In this document: positions 46,141 to 56,153 of the stretch, piece after piece
Layout: each line of letters opens with the position of its first letter
Position numbering within the stretch: position 1 is the first letter of the stretch
NCBI RefSeq assembly: GCF_004353915.1
Contig: NZ_SMRP01000002.1
Location: 430,785-494,784, forward strand
Reading direction: 5' to 3'
Length of the DNA: 64,000 nt
Source of the DNA: Paraburkholderia silviterrae
Lineage (GTDB): Bacteria > Pseudomonadota > Gammaproteobacteria > Burkholderiales > Burkholderiaceae
Translations under genes and position numbers: made by a program
Notes under the pieces: model-generated
The model's input: the letters and a program-made list of their open reading frames with translations, nothing else
The model's database searches: none
What the model was told of the DNA's origin: nothing

Positions 46141-46737
46141 ATGAAACAACCTTCCGCCCTGTCGGCGCTCGTCGAGGCGCTGCGCGTGTTGCCCGGCGTC
46201 GGGCCGAAGTCGGCGCAGCGCATGGCCTATCACCTGATGCAGCACGATCGCGACGGCGCAGAAAAGCTCGGCCGCGCGCTGCTGTTCGCGACCGACCACC
46301 TGAAGCATTGCGAGAAGTGCAACACCTTCACCGAAGCTCAGGTATGCGAAACATGTCTCGACGAAGAGCGCGATCCCACGCTCCTGTGCGTGGTCGAGAC
46401 GCCCGCCGACCAGATCATGCTCGAGCAGACCATGACCTGGCGCGGACTGTATTTCGTGCTGATGGGCCATCTGAGTCCGCTCGACGGAATCGGCCCGAAA
46501 GAGATTCATTTCGACCGCCTCGTGAAGCGCGCCTCGGACGGCGTCGTCAAGGAAGTCGTGCTCGCAACCAACTTCACGAATGAAGGCGAGGCAACCGCGC
46601 ATTACCTCGGCCAGGCGCTCAAGGCACGCGGCCTCGCCGTCACGCGCCTCGCGCGCGGCGTGCCGGTGGGCGGCGAGCTGGAATACGTCGACGCGGGCAC
46701 CATCGCGCGCGCGATGCTCGACCGCCGCTCGATGTAG
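46141..46737 (+). CDS. recR: Recombination protein RecR
   Basis: A 198-residue protein of the RecFOR pathway, which loads RecA on gapped DNA. It has the N-terminal HhH ([19 protein letters not shown]), the zinc finger [16 protein letters not shown] and a Toprim domain with VVETPAD and [16 protein letters not shown]. The length is normal. Last gene of the dnaX-ybaB-recR cluster. Confidence 0.98.
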   Translation: MKQPSALSALVEALRVLPGVGPKSAQRMAYHLMQHDRDGAEKLGRALLFATDHLKHCEKCNTFTEAQVCETCLDEERDPTLLCVVETPADQIMLEQTMTWRGLYFVLMGHLSPLDGIGPKEIHFDRLVKRASDGVVKEVVLATNFTNEGEATAHYLGQALKARGLAVTRLARGVPVGGELEYVDAGTIARAMLDRRSM

Positions 46738-46842
46738 CTCCAGCCCCGCGCCGCATGGCGGCGGCGAGCGCGTGGCCGCTAGAGATCGACACGCAAGACG
46801 CGCGCCTTGTCGCGCAGCTTCGAAGAACATGAAAGGAGACCC

Positions 46843-48102
46843 ATGAACGCAGCCCCTTTCCCTGAATCCGGCACGAAAACCGGCACGGCCGGCCCGCTCG
46901 CGGGCGTGAAGGTGCTCGAGCTCGGCACGCTGATTGCGGGCCCGTTTGCGGCGCGCTTTCTCGGCGAGTTCGGCGCCGAGGTCATCAAGATCGAAGACCC
47001 CAAGGGCGGCGACCCGTTGCGCAAGTGGCGCAAGCTCTATCCCGAAGTGGGCGGCACCTCGCTCTGGTGGGCGGTGCAGGCGCGCAACAAGAAGTCGGTG
47101 ACCGTCAATCTCAAGGCCGAAGAAGGCAAGGAGATCGTGCGGCGTCTCGCGAAAGAGGCCGACATCGTCATCGAGAACTTCCGGCCCGGCCTGCTCGAAA
47201 AGCTCGGGCTCGGCTATGACGTGCTCTCGAAGGAGAACCCCGGGCTCGTGATGGTGCGGCTCTCGGGCTATGGCCAGACCGGCCCGTATCGCGACCGTCC
47301 GGGCTTCGGCGCCATTGCCGAGTCGATGGGCGGCCTGCGCCACATCACCGGCTATCCCGAGCTGCCGCCGCCGCGCATCGGCATTTCGATCGGCGACTCG
47401 ATTGCGGCGCTGCACGGCGTGATCGGCGCGATGATGGCGCTCCATCATCGCAACATGAACGGCGGCAGCGGCCAGATCGTCGACGTCGCGCTCTACGAGG
47501 CCGTGTTCAACATGATGGAGAGCGTGGTGCCCGAGTACGGCGTCTATGGCATGGTGCGCGAGCGCACCGGCGCCTCGCTGCCGGGCATCGTGCCGTCGAA
47601 CACCTATCCGTGCCGTGACGGCAGCATCGTGATCGGCGGCAACAGCGACCCGATCTTCAAGCGTCTCATGTCGGCGATCGAGCGCGACGATCTCGCCAAC
47701 GATCCGGGCCTCGCGCACAACGATGGCCGCGTGCCGCGCACCGCCGAGATCGACGGCGCCATCGCGGCGTGGCTTTCCACGCGTACCATCGACGAGGCGC
47801 TCGACGTGCTCAACGCCGCCGACGTGCCCGTGGGCCGCATCTACACGGCGGCCGACATGTTCGCCGATCCGCAGTTCGCCGCGCGCCAGATGATCCAGCA
47901 GTTCCGCTGGCAGAAGAAAGATGCGCAGGAGGGCGAAGGCGTCGATATCGCGCTGCCCGCGGTCACGCCCAAGCTCTCGGCGACGCCCGGCGACACGCGC
48001 TGGCTCGGCCCCGAACTGGGCGAGCATACCGACGAAGTCTTGCAGGCGCTCGGCTACGATGCGGAGCGCATCGCACAGTTGCGCGCGCAACAAATCGTCT
48101 AA
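46843..48102 (+). CDS. CaiB/BaiF (family III) CoA-transferase
   Basis: A 419-residue CoA-transferase. VKVLELGTLIAGPFAARFLGEFGAEVIKIE, NKKSVTVNLKAEEGKEIV and GYGQTGPYRDRPGFG are typical of the family. These enzymes move CoA between carboxylic acids without a covalent ping-pong thioester of the classical kind; the substrates here cannot be deduced. The start is the ATG at 46843 with AAAGGAG upstream. A shared terminator separates it from the convergent quinone oxidoreductase. Confidence 0.93.
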   Translation: MNAAPFPESGTKTGTAGPLAGVKVLELGTLIAGPFAARFLGEFGAEVIKIEDPKGGDPLRKWRKLYPEVGGTSLWWAVQARNKKSVTVNLKAEEGKEIVRRLAKEADIVIENFRPGLLEKLGLGYDVLSKENPGLVMVRLSGYGQTGPYRDRPGFGAIAESMGGLRHITGYPELPPPRIGISIGDSIAALHGVIGAMMALHHRNMNGGSGQIVDVALYEAVFNMMESVVPEYGVYGMVRERTGASLPGIVPSNTYPCRDGSIVIGGNSDPIFKRLMSAIERDDLANDPGLAHNDGRVPRTAEIDGAIAAWLSTRTIDEALDVLNAADVPVGRIYTAADMFADPQFAARQMIQQFRWQKKDAQEGEGVDIALPAVTPKLSATPGDTRWLGPELGEHTDEVLQALGYDAERIAQLRAQQIV

Positions 48103-48134
48103 TGGCACGCATGTTCTCATCGCAGTGAAAACGT

Positions 48135-48163
48135 AAAAAGGCTCGCGCGCTGCGAGCCTTTTT
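48135..48163. terminator. Bidirectional terminator between CaiB and quinone oxidoreductase genes
   Basis: AAAAAGGCTCGC (48135-48146) and GCGAGCCTTTTT (48152-48163) form a stem with A/T runs on both sides. It serves both convergent genes. Confidence 0.88.
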
Positions 48164-48195
48164 CATGTCTACGCACGGGCGATGCCGCGCGCCGC

Positions 48196-49167
48196 TCAGG
48201 GCTCGATCACGATCTTGCCCGTCACCTTGCGCGAGGCCATGTCCATGAGCGCTTGCGCGGTATCGGCGAGCTTGTAGCGCTTCGAGACATAGGGCTTGAG
48301 CTTGCCTTCGCCAATCCAGCCCATCATCTCTGCGAACGCCGCCGCGTTGTGCTGTGGCTCGCGGCGCGCGAAATCGCCCCAAAACACGCCGACAATGCTC
48401 GCGCCCTTGAGCAGCGTAAGGTTCAGCGGCAGCTTCGGGATTTCGCCGTTGGCGAAGCCGACCACGAGATAGCGCCCGCGCCAGCCGATGCTGCGGAACG
48501 CCGGTTCGGCATAGATGCCGCCGACGGGGTCGTAGATCACGTCGGGGCCCTTGCCGTCGGTGAGCACCTTGACGCGCTCGCGCAGGTCTTCGGTGCTGTA
48601 GTTGATGGTCGCGTCGGCGCCGAAGCGGCGGCAGACCTCGAGCTTTTCGTCGCTCGACGCAGCCGCGATCACGCGCGCGCCGAGCACCTTGCCGATCTCG
48701 ACCGCCGCCAGACCCACGCCGCCCGCCGCGCCGAGCACGAGCATGGTCTCGCCGGCACGCAGCGCGCCACGGTCCACCACGGCGTGGTGCGAGGTGCCGT
48801 AAGCGAGCGTGAAGGCGGCCGCGGTGGCGAGGTCTGCGCCGTCGGGCAGCGGCACGCACGCGCCGGCATCGGCAAGCGCCTGCTCCGCGAACCCGCCATT
48901 GCCCACATAGGCGACCACGCGCGTGCCGGGCGTGAGCTTCACGCCAGCACCGACGGCGCGCACGATGCCCGCGACTTCGGCGCCGGGCGTGAAGGGCAGC
49001 GGCGGCTTGACCTGATACTTGTTCTCGATGATCAGGACGTCCGGAAAATTGACTGCGGCCGCCTTCACGTCGATCACAACCTGACCCGCGCCGGGCACGA
49101 GCTCGGGCAGGTCTTCGAGCGTGAGCGTCTCAGGTGGGCCGTACTGGTTGCAGCGGATTGCGCGCAT
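48196..49167 (-). CDS. NADPH:quinone oxidoreductase, zinc-free MDR family
   Basis: A 323-residue medium-chain dehydrogenase/reductase. MRAIRCNQYGPPETL, AVNFPDVLIIENKYQ and TPGAEVAGIV mark the quinone reductase branch, and VLGAAGGVGLAAVEIGK is the dinucleotide motif. Zinc-binding cysteines are absent. The start is the ATG at 49165-49167 with AGGAGA upstream. Substrate is not determinable; it may act with the neighbouring CoA-transferase only by chance. Confidence 0.92.
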   Translation of the reverse strand: MRAIRCNQYGPPETLTLEDLPELVPGAGQVVIDVKAAAVNFPDVLIIENKYQVKPPLPFTPGAEVAGIVRAVGAGVKLTPGTRVVAYVGNGGFAEQALADAGACVPLPDGADLATAAAFTLAYGTSHHAVVDRGALRAGETMLVLGAAGGVGLAAVEIGKVLGARVIAAASSDEKLEVCRRFGADATINYSTEDLRERVKVLTDGKGPDVIYDPVGGIYAEPAFRSIGWRGRYLVVGFANGEIPKLPLNLTLLKGASIVGVFWGDFARREPQHNAAAFAEMMGWIGEGKLKPYVSKRYKLADTAQALMDMASRKVTGKIVIEP

Positions 49168-49481
49168 CGTGTCTCCTGTTTTCCTGGTAGGTCGGTCATG
49201 GGTTCGGCACAGCGTCACAGTGTACGGCAATCCGGCGATATGCGAACGATCGTGCGTTTATTATTGTGGATCGGTGACGAATCCGGCACGCATCGGGCAG
49301 AAAGGGCGTGCGGCAAGCGCATGCAAAGGATGCGAAAAAGAGGCCTAAAGCGCCACGAAAAGCGCTGTGCGCGAGATCCCCGGCGCACGTCGGAATGCGC
49401 CGCACATGGGCATGCGCGCGGCGGCGCGGCGTGCACCGGCCTGTCGTTCGCCTGCCTTGTTTCCTCGGTTACAATCGGCGG
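49168..49481. other. Divergent spacer upstream of surE
   Basis: A 314-base gap between the quinone oxidoreductase gene and surE. It contains the surE -10 box (49470-49475). Open frames here do not match any family. Confidence 0.5.
49470..49475 (+). promoter_or_regulatory. -10 box immediately before surE
   Basis: TACAAT ends exactly 6 bases before the surE ATG (49482). The layout matches that at dnaX and implies a leaderless or nearly leaderless mRNA if used. The -35 region (TTCGCC at 49447-49452, 17-base spacer) is weak. Confidence 0.45.
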
Positions 49482-50243
49482 ATGCGAATCCTACTCAGCA
49501 ACGACGACGGTTATCTCGCGCCCGGCCTTGCCGCGCTCTACGAAGCGCTCAAGCCGCTCGGCGAGGTCACGGTGATGGCGCCCGAGCAGAACTGTAGCGC
49601 CGCTTCGAACTCGCTCACGCTGTGGCGCCCGCTCTCGGTGCTGCGCTCGGCGAGCACGGGCTTCTACTACGTCAACGGCACGCCCACCGACTCGGTGCAT
49701 ATCGCGCTCACGGGCATGCTCGATCAAAAGCCCGATCTCGTGGTGTCCGGCATCAACAACGGCCAGAACATGGGCGAGGACACACTCTATTCGGGCACGG
49801 TTGCTGCGGCCACCGAAGGCATCATGTTCGGCGTGCCGGCCATTGCGTTTTCGCTCGTCGACAAAGACTGGGTGCACCTCGACTCCGCTGCACGCGTGGC
49901 GGCCGACATCGTCGCGCATTATCTCGCGCATCCGTTGCCGGGCAGCCCGCTGCTCAACGTCAACATTCCGAATCTGCCGTACGACGAGTTTGGCGAATGG
50001 CGCGTCACGCGCCTCGGCAAACGCCATCCCTCGCAGCCCGTGATCCGCGAGACCAATCCGCGCGGCGAGCCGATCTACTGGATCGGCCCCGCCGGCAGCG
50101 CGCGCGACGCGAGCGAGGGCACGGATTTCCATGCGGTGTCGCACGGCCACGTGTCGATTACGCCGCTGCAACTCGACCTGACGCATACGCAGATGTTGCC
50201 AGAGACGCACGATTGGGCGCGTCAGGGCGGCAGCGCTTCATGA
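49482..50243 (+). CDS. surE: 5'-nucleotidase SurE
   Basis: A 253-residue metal-dependent nucleoside monophosphatase linked to stationary-phase survival. [13 protein letters not shown] supplies the metal-binding Asp pair at residues 8-9, and [11 protein letters not shown] and [21 protein letters not shown] complete the active site. The start is the ATG at 49482. Its stop overlaps the pcm start (ATGA), beginning the surE-pcm-nlpD-rpoS unit. Confidence 0.97.
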   Translation: MRILLSNDDGYLAPGLAALYEALKPLGEVTVMAPEQNCSAASNSLTLWRPLSVLRSASTGFYYVNGTPTDSVHIALTGMLDQKPDLVVSGINNGQNMGEDTLYSGTVAAATEGIMFGVPAIAFSLVDKDWVHLDSAARVAADIVAHYLAHPLPGSPLLNVNIPNLPYDEFGEWRVTRLGKRHPSQPVIRETNPRGEPIYWIGPAGSARDASEGTDFHAVSHGHVSITPLQLDLTHTQMLPETHDWARQGGSAS

Positions 50244-51370
50244 CGGGCGAGCGCACGAAGCGTTTCCCGCTCGGCCTTGCCGATCTCGTGCGCGAGCCGC
50301 GACGCCACGACGGCCAGGATCGTCACGACACTCGCCTCGGCGAGGCGCGCGCGCCGCTTGGGCGCGCGGGCCAGCCCGCTGCATCGAAGCGCGCGCCCAA
50401 CCCCGTAGCGAAAGCGGCGCCCGTGAAAAGCCCGGGCGTGAAAGGGGCGGCCGGCGCGGCCGGCTCCACCGCATCCGGCACGCATGTCGCGGGCAAGGCG
50501 GGTGGTATTCAAGCCGCAAAAGCGCCCGGCACGCTGCACGCCGCGGCGGCGCCGCTGCGCAAGTCCGATGCGCGCCGCAGCGACCCGGCGCTGCGCTCCA
50601 CCTCGTCTTTTTCCGCTGCGGCAACGCCCGCGCCCAAGGGCGCCCAGGCGCGCGGCGCCGGCAATGCCCGCGTGGGCGTGGCGCCGAGCTCGGGCGCGCC
50701 GGGCGTCGCGCTGAACGGCGCGCACGCACTGACTTCGGAACGGGTTCGCGAACGCATGGTCGAACGCCTGCGTGCAAACGGCATTGCCGATCCGCGCGTG
50801 CTCCAGGCGCTCGCGGGTGTGCCGCGCCACATGTTCGTCGACCCCGGCCTCGCGACCCAGGCCTACGAAGATGCGGCGCTGCCGATCGGTCATCACCAGA
50901 CCATCTCGAAGCCCTCGGTCGTCGCCCGCATGCTCGAACTCGCGGGCGCGGGGCGCAACCTCGAGCGCGTGCTCGAAATCGGCACGGGCTGCGGCTACCA
51001 GGCCGCCGTGCTGAGCCGGATTGCACGCGACGTGTATTCGATTGAACGCATCAAGCCGTTATACGAGCGCGCGAAGACGAACCTGCGCCCGCTGCGCATC
51101 CCGAACATCCGCTTGCACTACGGCGACGGACGGCTCGGCTTGCCATCGGCGGCGCCGTTCGACGCGATCGTGATCGCCGCCGCCGGCTTCGAGGTGCCGC
51201 AGGCGCTGCTCGAGCAGCTCGCCATCGGCGGACGGCTCGTCGCGCCGGTCGCCGAGCAGGATGAAGCGACCCAGGTGCTCACGCTCGTCGAGCGCACGGG
51301 GCCGGCGCAGTGGCGGGAGTCGCGGCTTGATCGCGTTTTCTTTGTCCCCTTAAAATCCGGAGTAATTTGA
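50240..51370 (+). CDS. pcm: Protein-L-isoaspartate O-methyltransferase with long disordered N-terminus
   Basis: A 376-residue protein. The methyltransferase core occupies about residues 165-376: [40 protein letters not shown], and the SAM-binding [15 protein letters not shown]. It repairs isoaspartyl residues in aged proteins. The first ~160 residues are Ala/Gly/Pro/Lys/Arg-rich with no domain and are absent from E. coli Pcm. The start ATG overlaps the surE stop, which supports the long form. The purpose of the extension is unknown. Confidence 0.95.
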   Translation: MTGERTKRFPLGLADLVREPRRHDGQDRHDTRLGEARAPLGRAGQPAASKRAPNPVAKAAPVKSPGVKGAAGAAGSTASGTHVAGKAGGIQAAKAPGTLHAAAAPLRKSDARRSDPALRSTSSFSAAATPAPKGAQARGAGNARVGVAPSSGAPGVALNGAHALTSERVRERMVERLRANGIADPRVLQALAGVPRHMFVDPGLATQAYEDAALPIGHHQTISKPSVVARMLELAGAGRNLERVLEIGTGCGYQAAVLSRIARDVYSIERIKPLYERAKTNLRPLRIPNIRLHYGDGRLGLPSAAPFDAIVIAAAGFEVPQALLEQLAIGGRLVAPVAEQDEATQVLTLVERTGPAQWRESRLDRVFFVPLKSGVI

Positions 51371-51375
51371 AACCG

Positions 51376-52251
51376 ATGAGTATGTTGCGCGCGATGCAAA
51401 GAAAACGCTTGAATATCGACCTGACCGCGGCCCGTAACGGTGCTTCGGTCATCGCGCTCTGCCTGCTGACGGCCTGCGCGACGCGCCTCGACAACGCGCC
51501 TGTCGTAGACCGCACGGCGCCGCTCGGGGCCGCGGGCGCACAGCCGGCAGTGCCGCTCGGACCGCCGCCTCCGGGATACTACCGGGTGAAGCCGGGCGAC
51601 ACTCTCTATAGGATTGCGCTCGAAAACGGTCAGAACTTCCGCGATATCTCCGCGTGGAACAATCTCACCAACCCGAATCAGATCGAGGTGGATCAGTTGC
51701 TGCGCGTGGTGCCGCCGGGTGCGAGCAATGGCGTGAATACGCCGGGTGTCGTCGCCGTGCCGGCGCCGGGATCGCAGGCAGCAATGCCGCCGATGTACGG
51801 TTCGGGCGCGAGCGCGACGTCGGTGCCGCCGGTTGCAGCCGTGCCGCCACAGGCGAGCGGCGGCGACATGGCCGCAGCGCCCGGCAGCCTTGCGCTCGCG
51901 TGGCCGGTGCGCGGACCGGTGCTCAACAGCTTCGACGATTCGAAGAACAAGGGCATCAATATCGGCGGCGCAACGGGCGAGGCGGTCAAGGCGGCGGGTG
52001 ATGGGCGGGTGGTTTATGCCGGAAATGGGCTGCGCGGTTACGGCAATCTCATTATCATCAAGCATGACGCCACGTTTTTGACAGCGTACGCACACAACCG
52101 GGCTTTGATGGTAAAAGAGGGAGATGCGGTCACGAAGGGTCAGAAAATCGCCGAGATGGGCAACACTGACTCGGACCGCGTGATGCTGCATTTCGAAGTA
52201 CGCCGCCAGGGCAAGCCCGTCGACCCACTGAAGTACTTGCCGCCGCAATAA
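51376..52251 (+). CDS. nlpD: NlpD-like LysM/M23 lipoprotein, catalytically degenerate
   Basis: An outer-membrane lipoprotein of about 291 residues. The lipobox is LLTACA. A LysM domain (YYRVKPGDTLYRIALENGQ) binds peptidoglycan, a Pro/Ala-rich linker follows, and the C-terminal LytM/M23 domain has NKGINIGGATGEAV in place of the usual HxxxD and MLHFEV in place of HxH, so metal ligands are missing. This fits NlpD/EnvC-type activators of cell-wall amidases during division. A TTG at 51367, overlapping the pcm stop (TTGA), is an alternative start; I used the ATG at 51376. The GGAG at 51359-51362 suits neither perfectly. Confidence 0.9.
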   Translation: MSMLRAMQRKRLNIDLTAARNGASVIALCLLTACATRLDNAPVVDRTAPLGAAGAQPAVPLGPPPPGYYRVKPGDTLYRIALENGQNFRDISAWNNLTNPNQIEVDQLLRVVPPGASNGVNTPGVVAVPAPGSQAAMPPMYGSGASATSVPPVAAVPPQASGGDMAAAPGSLALAWPVRGPVLNSFDDSKNKGINIGGATGEAVKAAGDGRVVYAGNGLRGYGNLIIIKHDATFLTAYAHNRALMVKEGDAVTKGQKIAEMGNTDSDRVMLHFEVRRQGKPVDPLKYLPPQ

Positions 52252-52263
52252 TGCGAGCCGACC

Positions 52264-53340
52264 ATGCCGAAATCGAAGCGCCGTCTGCAGCAGTCCGAGT
52301 CTGACAGTCAAGCCGCCCAGGTTTCGGTGGAGGACGGCGCTCGGCAGGGCGACGACGAAGAACTCGAAAACGCACGCGAGTTCGACGAGCGCGAGTCCGC
52401 GTCCGAAGAGGGCGGCCGCGAAACCGAAGAACCCGCGGAAGCGCCGTCCGACGCGGACGACTTCCGCGCGATCTTGCAGGCCGAGCTCACGGCCGACACC
52501 ATCCAGCATTATCTGAACCGGATCAGTGTGAAGCCGCTGCTCACCGTCGAGGAGGAGCAGCGCTATTCGCGGCTCGCCAAGGCCGGCGAGTTCGAGGCGC
52601 GGCAAGTCATGATCGAGCGCAATCTGCGTCTCGTCGTCAGCATTGCGAAGGGCTATCTGAACCGTGGCGTGCCGCTGCTCGACCTGATCGAGGAAGGCAA
52701 CCTCGGTCTGATGCATGCGATCGAGAAATTCGATCCCACGCGCGGTTTCCGCTTTTCGACCTATGCCACCTGGTGGATCCGCCAGAGCATCGAGCGGGCG
52801 ATCATGAACCAGGCGCGCACGGTGCGCCTGCCGGTCCACGTGATCCGCGAGCTCAACCAGGTGCTGCGCGCCAAGCGCCATCTGGAGAAGAATTCGCTGA
52901 ACGCCGACTCGGCCTCCGACCGGCGCGATGCGAGCATCGACGACATCGCCTATCTCACGGGCAAGACGACCGAGGAGGTCACCGACATACTCGCGCTCAA
53001 CGAGCACACCGCGTCGCTCGATGCGCCGCTCGACCTCGATCCGGCGAGCAGCCTGCTCGATCTCCTGTCCGACGACCAGAGCCAGTCGCCCGACGCCGAA
53101 GTGCAGCACCGAGAGCTTGAGACGCTCACGCGCGCGTGGCTTGGCCGGCTCTCGGACAAGCATCGCCATGTCATCGAACGGCGCTTCGGCCTGAACCATA
53201 TCGAGCCCGCCACACTCGAAGAGCTGGCCGACGAAATGGGCCTCACCCGCGAGCGCGTGCGGCAGATCCAGCAGGAAGCGCTGGTGCGCCTCAAGCGCTT
53301 TTTCGCCTCGAACGGCGTGCGCAAGGACGCCGTTCTATAA
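52264..53340 (+). CDS. rpoS: RNA polymerase sigma factor RpoS
   Basis: A 358-residue stationary-phase/general stress sigma factor. After an acidic N-terminus of ~75 residues comes region 1.2 ([21 protein letters not shown]), region 2 ([48 protein letters not shown]), region 3 and region 4 with its helix-turn-helix ([23 protein letters not shown]). Immediately downstream of nlpD, where rpoS is usually also transcribed from a promoter inside nlpD. Confidence 0.97.
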   Translation: MPKSKRRLQQSESDSQAAQVSVEDGARQGDDEELENAREFDERESASEEGGRETEEPAEAPSDADDFRAILQAELTADTIQHYLNRISVKPLLTVEEEQRYSRLAKAGEFEARQVMIERNLRLVVSIAKGYLNRGVPLLDLIEEGNLGLMHAIEKFDPTRGFRFSTYATWWIRQSIERAIMNQARTVRLPVHVIRELNQVLRAKRHLEKNSLNADSASDRRDASIDDIAYLTGKTTEEVTDILALNEHTASLDAPLDLDPASSLLDLLSDDQSQSPDAEVQHRELETLTRAWLGRLSDKHRHVIERRFGLNHIEPATLEELADEMGLTRERVRQIQQEALVRLKRFFASNGVRKDAVL

Positions 53341-53372
53341 AACCTCGCTGCTCTTCTTTGCAGTTCACCTGA

Positions 53373-54152
53373 ATGACAGTTCCTGTACTCGTATTCGACA
53401 TCGAGACGATTCCCGATGTCGACGGCATTCGCCGTCTCGAAGATCTGCCCGCCTCGCTCACTGACGCCGAAGTGGCTGAGCACGCGTTCGCCGCGCGCCG
53501 CGAGAAAACCGGCAGCGATTTCCTGCCGCATCACCTGCAGCGCGTGGCCGCGATTTCGTGCGTGTTCCGCGATGGCCAGGGTTTTCGCGTGCGCTCGCTC
53601 GGCACGCCCGAGGACGGTGAAGCCAAGCTGATCGATTCGTTCTACCGCACCATCGAGAAGTACACGCCGCAGCTCGTCTCGTGGAACGGCGGCGGCTTCG
53701 ACCTGCCGGTGCTGCACTATCGGGCGCTGGTGCACGGCATTCGCGCCGTGCGCTACTGGGAAATGGGCGAAGAGGACCGCGACTTCAAGTGGAACAACTA
53801 CATCAGCCGTTACCACTCGCGCCACACCGACCTGATGGATCTGCTCGCGATGTATCAGGCGCGCGCCAACGCGCCGCTCGACGCGCTCGCGAAGCTGTGC
53901 GGCTTTCCCGGCAAGCTCGGGATGGACGGCGGCCAGGTGTGGACGGCGTTCCAGCAGGGCCGCATCGAGGAAATCCGCAACTACTGCGAAACCGACGTGG
54001 TCAACACGTATCTGCTCTATTGCCGCTTCCAGAAGATGCGCGGAGGCTTCACCGAGCGCGAATACGACGATGAGATCGAGTTCGTGAAGCAGTCGCTCGC
54101 GGCCGAGCCCGCGTCGCACTGGAAGGAATATCTGGAGGCGTTCGGCAAGTGA
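53373..54152 (+). CDS. PolB-like 3'-5' exonuclease domain protein
   Basis: A 259-residue protein with a DEDD-type exonuclease fold. VLVFDIETIPDVDG gives the Exo I Asp/Glu pair, LVSWNGGGFDLPVLHYRAL the Exo II Asp, and NYCETDVVNTYLLYCRF the Exo III Asp. Members of this group are predicted to act on DNA or RNA ends; no specific role is known. It starts 32 bases after rpoS and could share its transcript. Confidence 0.88.
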   Translation: MTVPVLVFDIETIPDVDGIRRLEDLPASLTDAEVAEHAFAARREKTGSDFLPHHLQRVAAISCVFRDGQGFRVRSLGTPEDGEAKLIDSFYRTIEKYTPQLVSWNGGGFDLPVLHYRALVHGIRAVRYWEMGEEDRDFKWNNYISRYHSRHTDLMDLLAMYQARANAPLDALAKLCGFPGKLGMDGGQVWTAFQQGRIEEIRNYCETDVVNTYLLYCRFQKMRGGFTEREYDDEIEFVKQSLAAEPASHWKEYLEAFGK

Positions 54153-54200
54153 GTGCGAAGGCGGGGCGGCGGCCGCATGTGCGCCTGCGCACGCGTGGCC

Positions 54201-55109
54201 TCAGTCCAGCTCCAGCACGATCGGCTGATGATCGGAGGCCTGCGTGGCGCCGTCGATCTCGCAGCGCTTGAGCCGACCGCGCAAGTCCTCGGTCACAAAC
54301 ACGAAGTCGCAGGCTAACGGCCCGTCGGACCATTGCTCCGTATCGTAGACACCTGCCGTGGGCGGCGGCGTCGCGCCGGGATGCAGCGTCGTCCAGGCAT
54401 CGATGAAAGCTGGACTGCCCGCGAGCGGCTCGAGCATCCGCGCATAAGCCGCGCTGCCGAAAGCGCTGTTGAAATCTCCGCAGACGATCGCGCTCGCCGG
54501 CCGCGCGGTCCGTGCGAACGGTCCTTCGGCATTTTCAGCGGGGGCAGGGTGCGCCGCGTGGGCGGCGGCTTCCTGTTGCAGTTGCCGCAGCGCATCGACC
54601 TGCGCGAGCCGCTGGCGCTCGGAATAGAACTCCAGATGCGTCACGAGCACGCGCAACGCGCCGCTCGACGACGTTGCGCCGGAGATGTCGAGCACCGCTT
54701 CGAGCGCAACACGCTGCATCGATGGCGCGGTTGGCTCGGCGGGCCAGGGCAGCAGATGACGGAACACCTGAGCGACGGGCAGACGCGTGGCGATTGCATT
54801 GCCGAACTGCCGGCGCGGCGCGCGTCCCATGGCCGGCCCGCCCGGCGCAGCGGCCGGATCGGCACACGCAGCGCCAGCCAGATCGGCCCCGATCGCCTCG
54901 ATCACCGTGAAGCCGGGCAGCAGCGCGGCCAGCTCGGCGAACTGATCGTCGCCGGGGCCGCCAGGCAGTGCGCGAAACCCCCGGGTGATCTCCTGCAGGC
55001 ACAGGACGTCGAAGTCGGCGAGGCCGCGTGCTTCGCTTACGGTGCGCGCGAGGTCCACGACACCCGAGGCATCGCGCCCCCACTGCACGTTCCAGCTGAC
55101 GAGTCTCAT
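54201..55109 (-). CDS. Endonuclease/exonuclease/phosphatase-family protein
   Basis: A 302-residue EEP-fold protein. It begins RLVSWNVQWGRDASG, has the metal-binding Glu in DVLCLQEITRG, the Asp/Asn pair in IVCGDFNSAFGS, and the final His in ATQASDHQPIVLELD. Such enzymes hydrolyse phosphodiester bonds in nucleic acids, lipids or nucleotides. The start is the ATG at 55107-55109. It is convergent with the exonuclease gene, separated by 48 bases. Confidence 0.9.
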   Translation of the reverse strand: MRLVSWNVQWGRDASGVVDLARTVSEARGLADFDVLCLQEITRGFRALPGGPGDDQFAELAALLPGFTVIEAIGADLAGAACADPAAAPGGPAMGRAPRRQFGNAIATRLPVAQVFRHLLPWPAEPTAPSMQRVALEAVLDISGATSSSGALRVLVTHLEFYSERQRLAQVDALRQLQQEAAAHAAHPAPAENAEGPFARTARPASAIVCGDFNSAFGSAAYARMLEPLAGSPAFIDAWTTLHPGATPPPTAGVYDTEQWSDGPLACDFVFVTEDLRGRLKRCEIDGATQASDHQPIVLELD

Positions 55110-55191
55110 GACGTGCTCCGGCTCTCGCAAGATTGAGCGGCCGATGGCGCCGGCCTCCGGAGCGGCTCCGCGAGAGCGGGCCGCGAGCGGG

Positions 55192-55539
55192 TTATCGACG
55201 CATTACCGCGTAGTCGGATGAATGATAGGTCAGGGCCGGCCCGGCCGCGGCGCGCACCACCGCCAGATCGCACTTGGCGCGCGTTGTCGCCGCTACGGCA
55301 CGCTGCTTGAAATACACGGCGAAGGGCACGTCGCCATATTTGCCGAGCGCATACTGGAAGCATTCGTTGCCGTTTTCGCCCAGCACCCGGTCGGGTGGGC
55401 CGATGCGTTTCATGACGTCGTTTTGCGTCATGCCCTGGGTGATGGAGGAAATCGTAACGTCCGGCGCGGGAGTCGGCGACGAGCAGGCGCTCACACCGAT
55501 AACGGCTGCGACAAGCGTCGCATAAAACAGTTTGTTCAT
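55192..55539 (-). CDS. Small lipoprotein, SmpA/BamE-like fold suspected
   Basis: A 115-residue protein with a lipoprotein signal: MNKLFYATLVAAVIGVSACSS, lipobox VSAC. The segment SSITQGMTQNDVMKRIGPPDRVL resembles the Gly-Met-Thr/Val/Gly-x-Pro pattern of the SmpA/BamE fold. Two more cysteines (ECFQYAL, AKCDLAV) may form a disulfide. I cannot assign a function. An upstream ATG at the complement of 55554-55556 would add five residues. Confidence 0.75.
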   Translation of the reverse strand: MNKLFYATLVAAVIGVSACSSPTPAPDVTISSITQGMTQNDVMKRIGPPDRVLGENGNECFQYALGKYGDVPFAVYFKQRAVAATTRAKCDLAVVRAAAGPALTYHSSDYAVMRR

Positions 55540-55699
55540 GGCAAATCTGAAGATCATGGTGGGTGCGCTATCTGTACGTCCTCGGCGCGAAGCTTCCAAT
55601 CGGACTCGTCCCAATTAATGCTCGAGGGAAAATCCAAAGGCCGTCCAGCGCGTTCACAGCGCGACGCACGATGAACTGGATGACGCGTGGGCGTGCCGG

Positions 55700-55906
55700 T
55701 CATTCGAAGAAAAAGCGCACGACAAGGTAGAGGAGGCCGATCATCAGCACAGGGCTACCCAACATGGCCGCGGCGACGAGATACGCGTCGCGTTGCGCGG
55801 CGGCGCGGCGAGGCAGCGCTTCCAGGAAGGGTGCGAGCAAGAGGACCGCCGCGCAAAGCATGGCGAGAGCGATCGCAAAACCGTAAGCGGAGATGAGCGT
55901 GTCCAT
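55700..55906 (-). CDS. Small two-helix membrane protein, unknown function
   Basis: A 68-residue protein with two hydrophobic segments, AYGFAIALAMLCAAVLLLAPFL and YLVAAAMLGSPVLMIGLLYLVVRFFF, separated by a basic loop (PRRAAAQR). No conserved family recognised. The Shine-Dalgarno is weak. It is accepted because the hydrophobic/basic pattern is what a real small inner-membrane protein shows. Confidence 0.5.
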   Translation of the reverse strand: MDTLISAYGFAIALAMLCAAVLLLAPFLEALPRRAAAQRDAYLVAAAMLGSPVLMIGLLYLVVRFFFE

Positions 55907-56153
55907 GATGTCGGGTCTCGGGCGTCGGCCTCAAATGGCACGTCGCTGAAACCATCGTACGGACGGGTGCTCGCATCGAATATCGGACGAGTTTGAAAGT
56001 GCAGGGGGGCGAATGCCCCGGATCCGCCGGCATCGCGATGCGCTCGAGCGCCGGCGCACGTGGCCCGGCATACGTAGGGGAGCCGACGCCGAATCGACTA
56101 CAATCTCGCCTTCGCCTGAAAAATTCACCCCACTGTCTGTCAGGAACCCGCTG

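Noticed and set aside
46078..48120. 680-codon minus-strand frame over recR and the CoA-transferase
   Set aside because: It spans two well-supported plus-strand genes and their spacer and has no domain.
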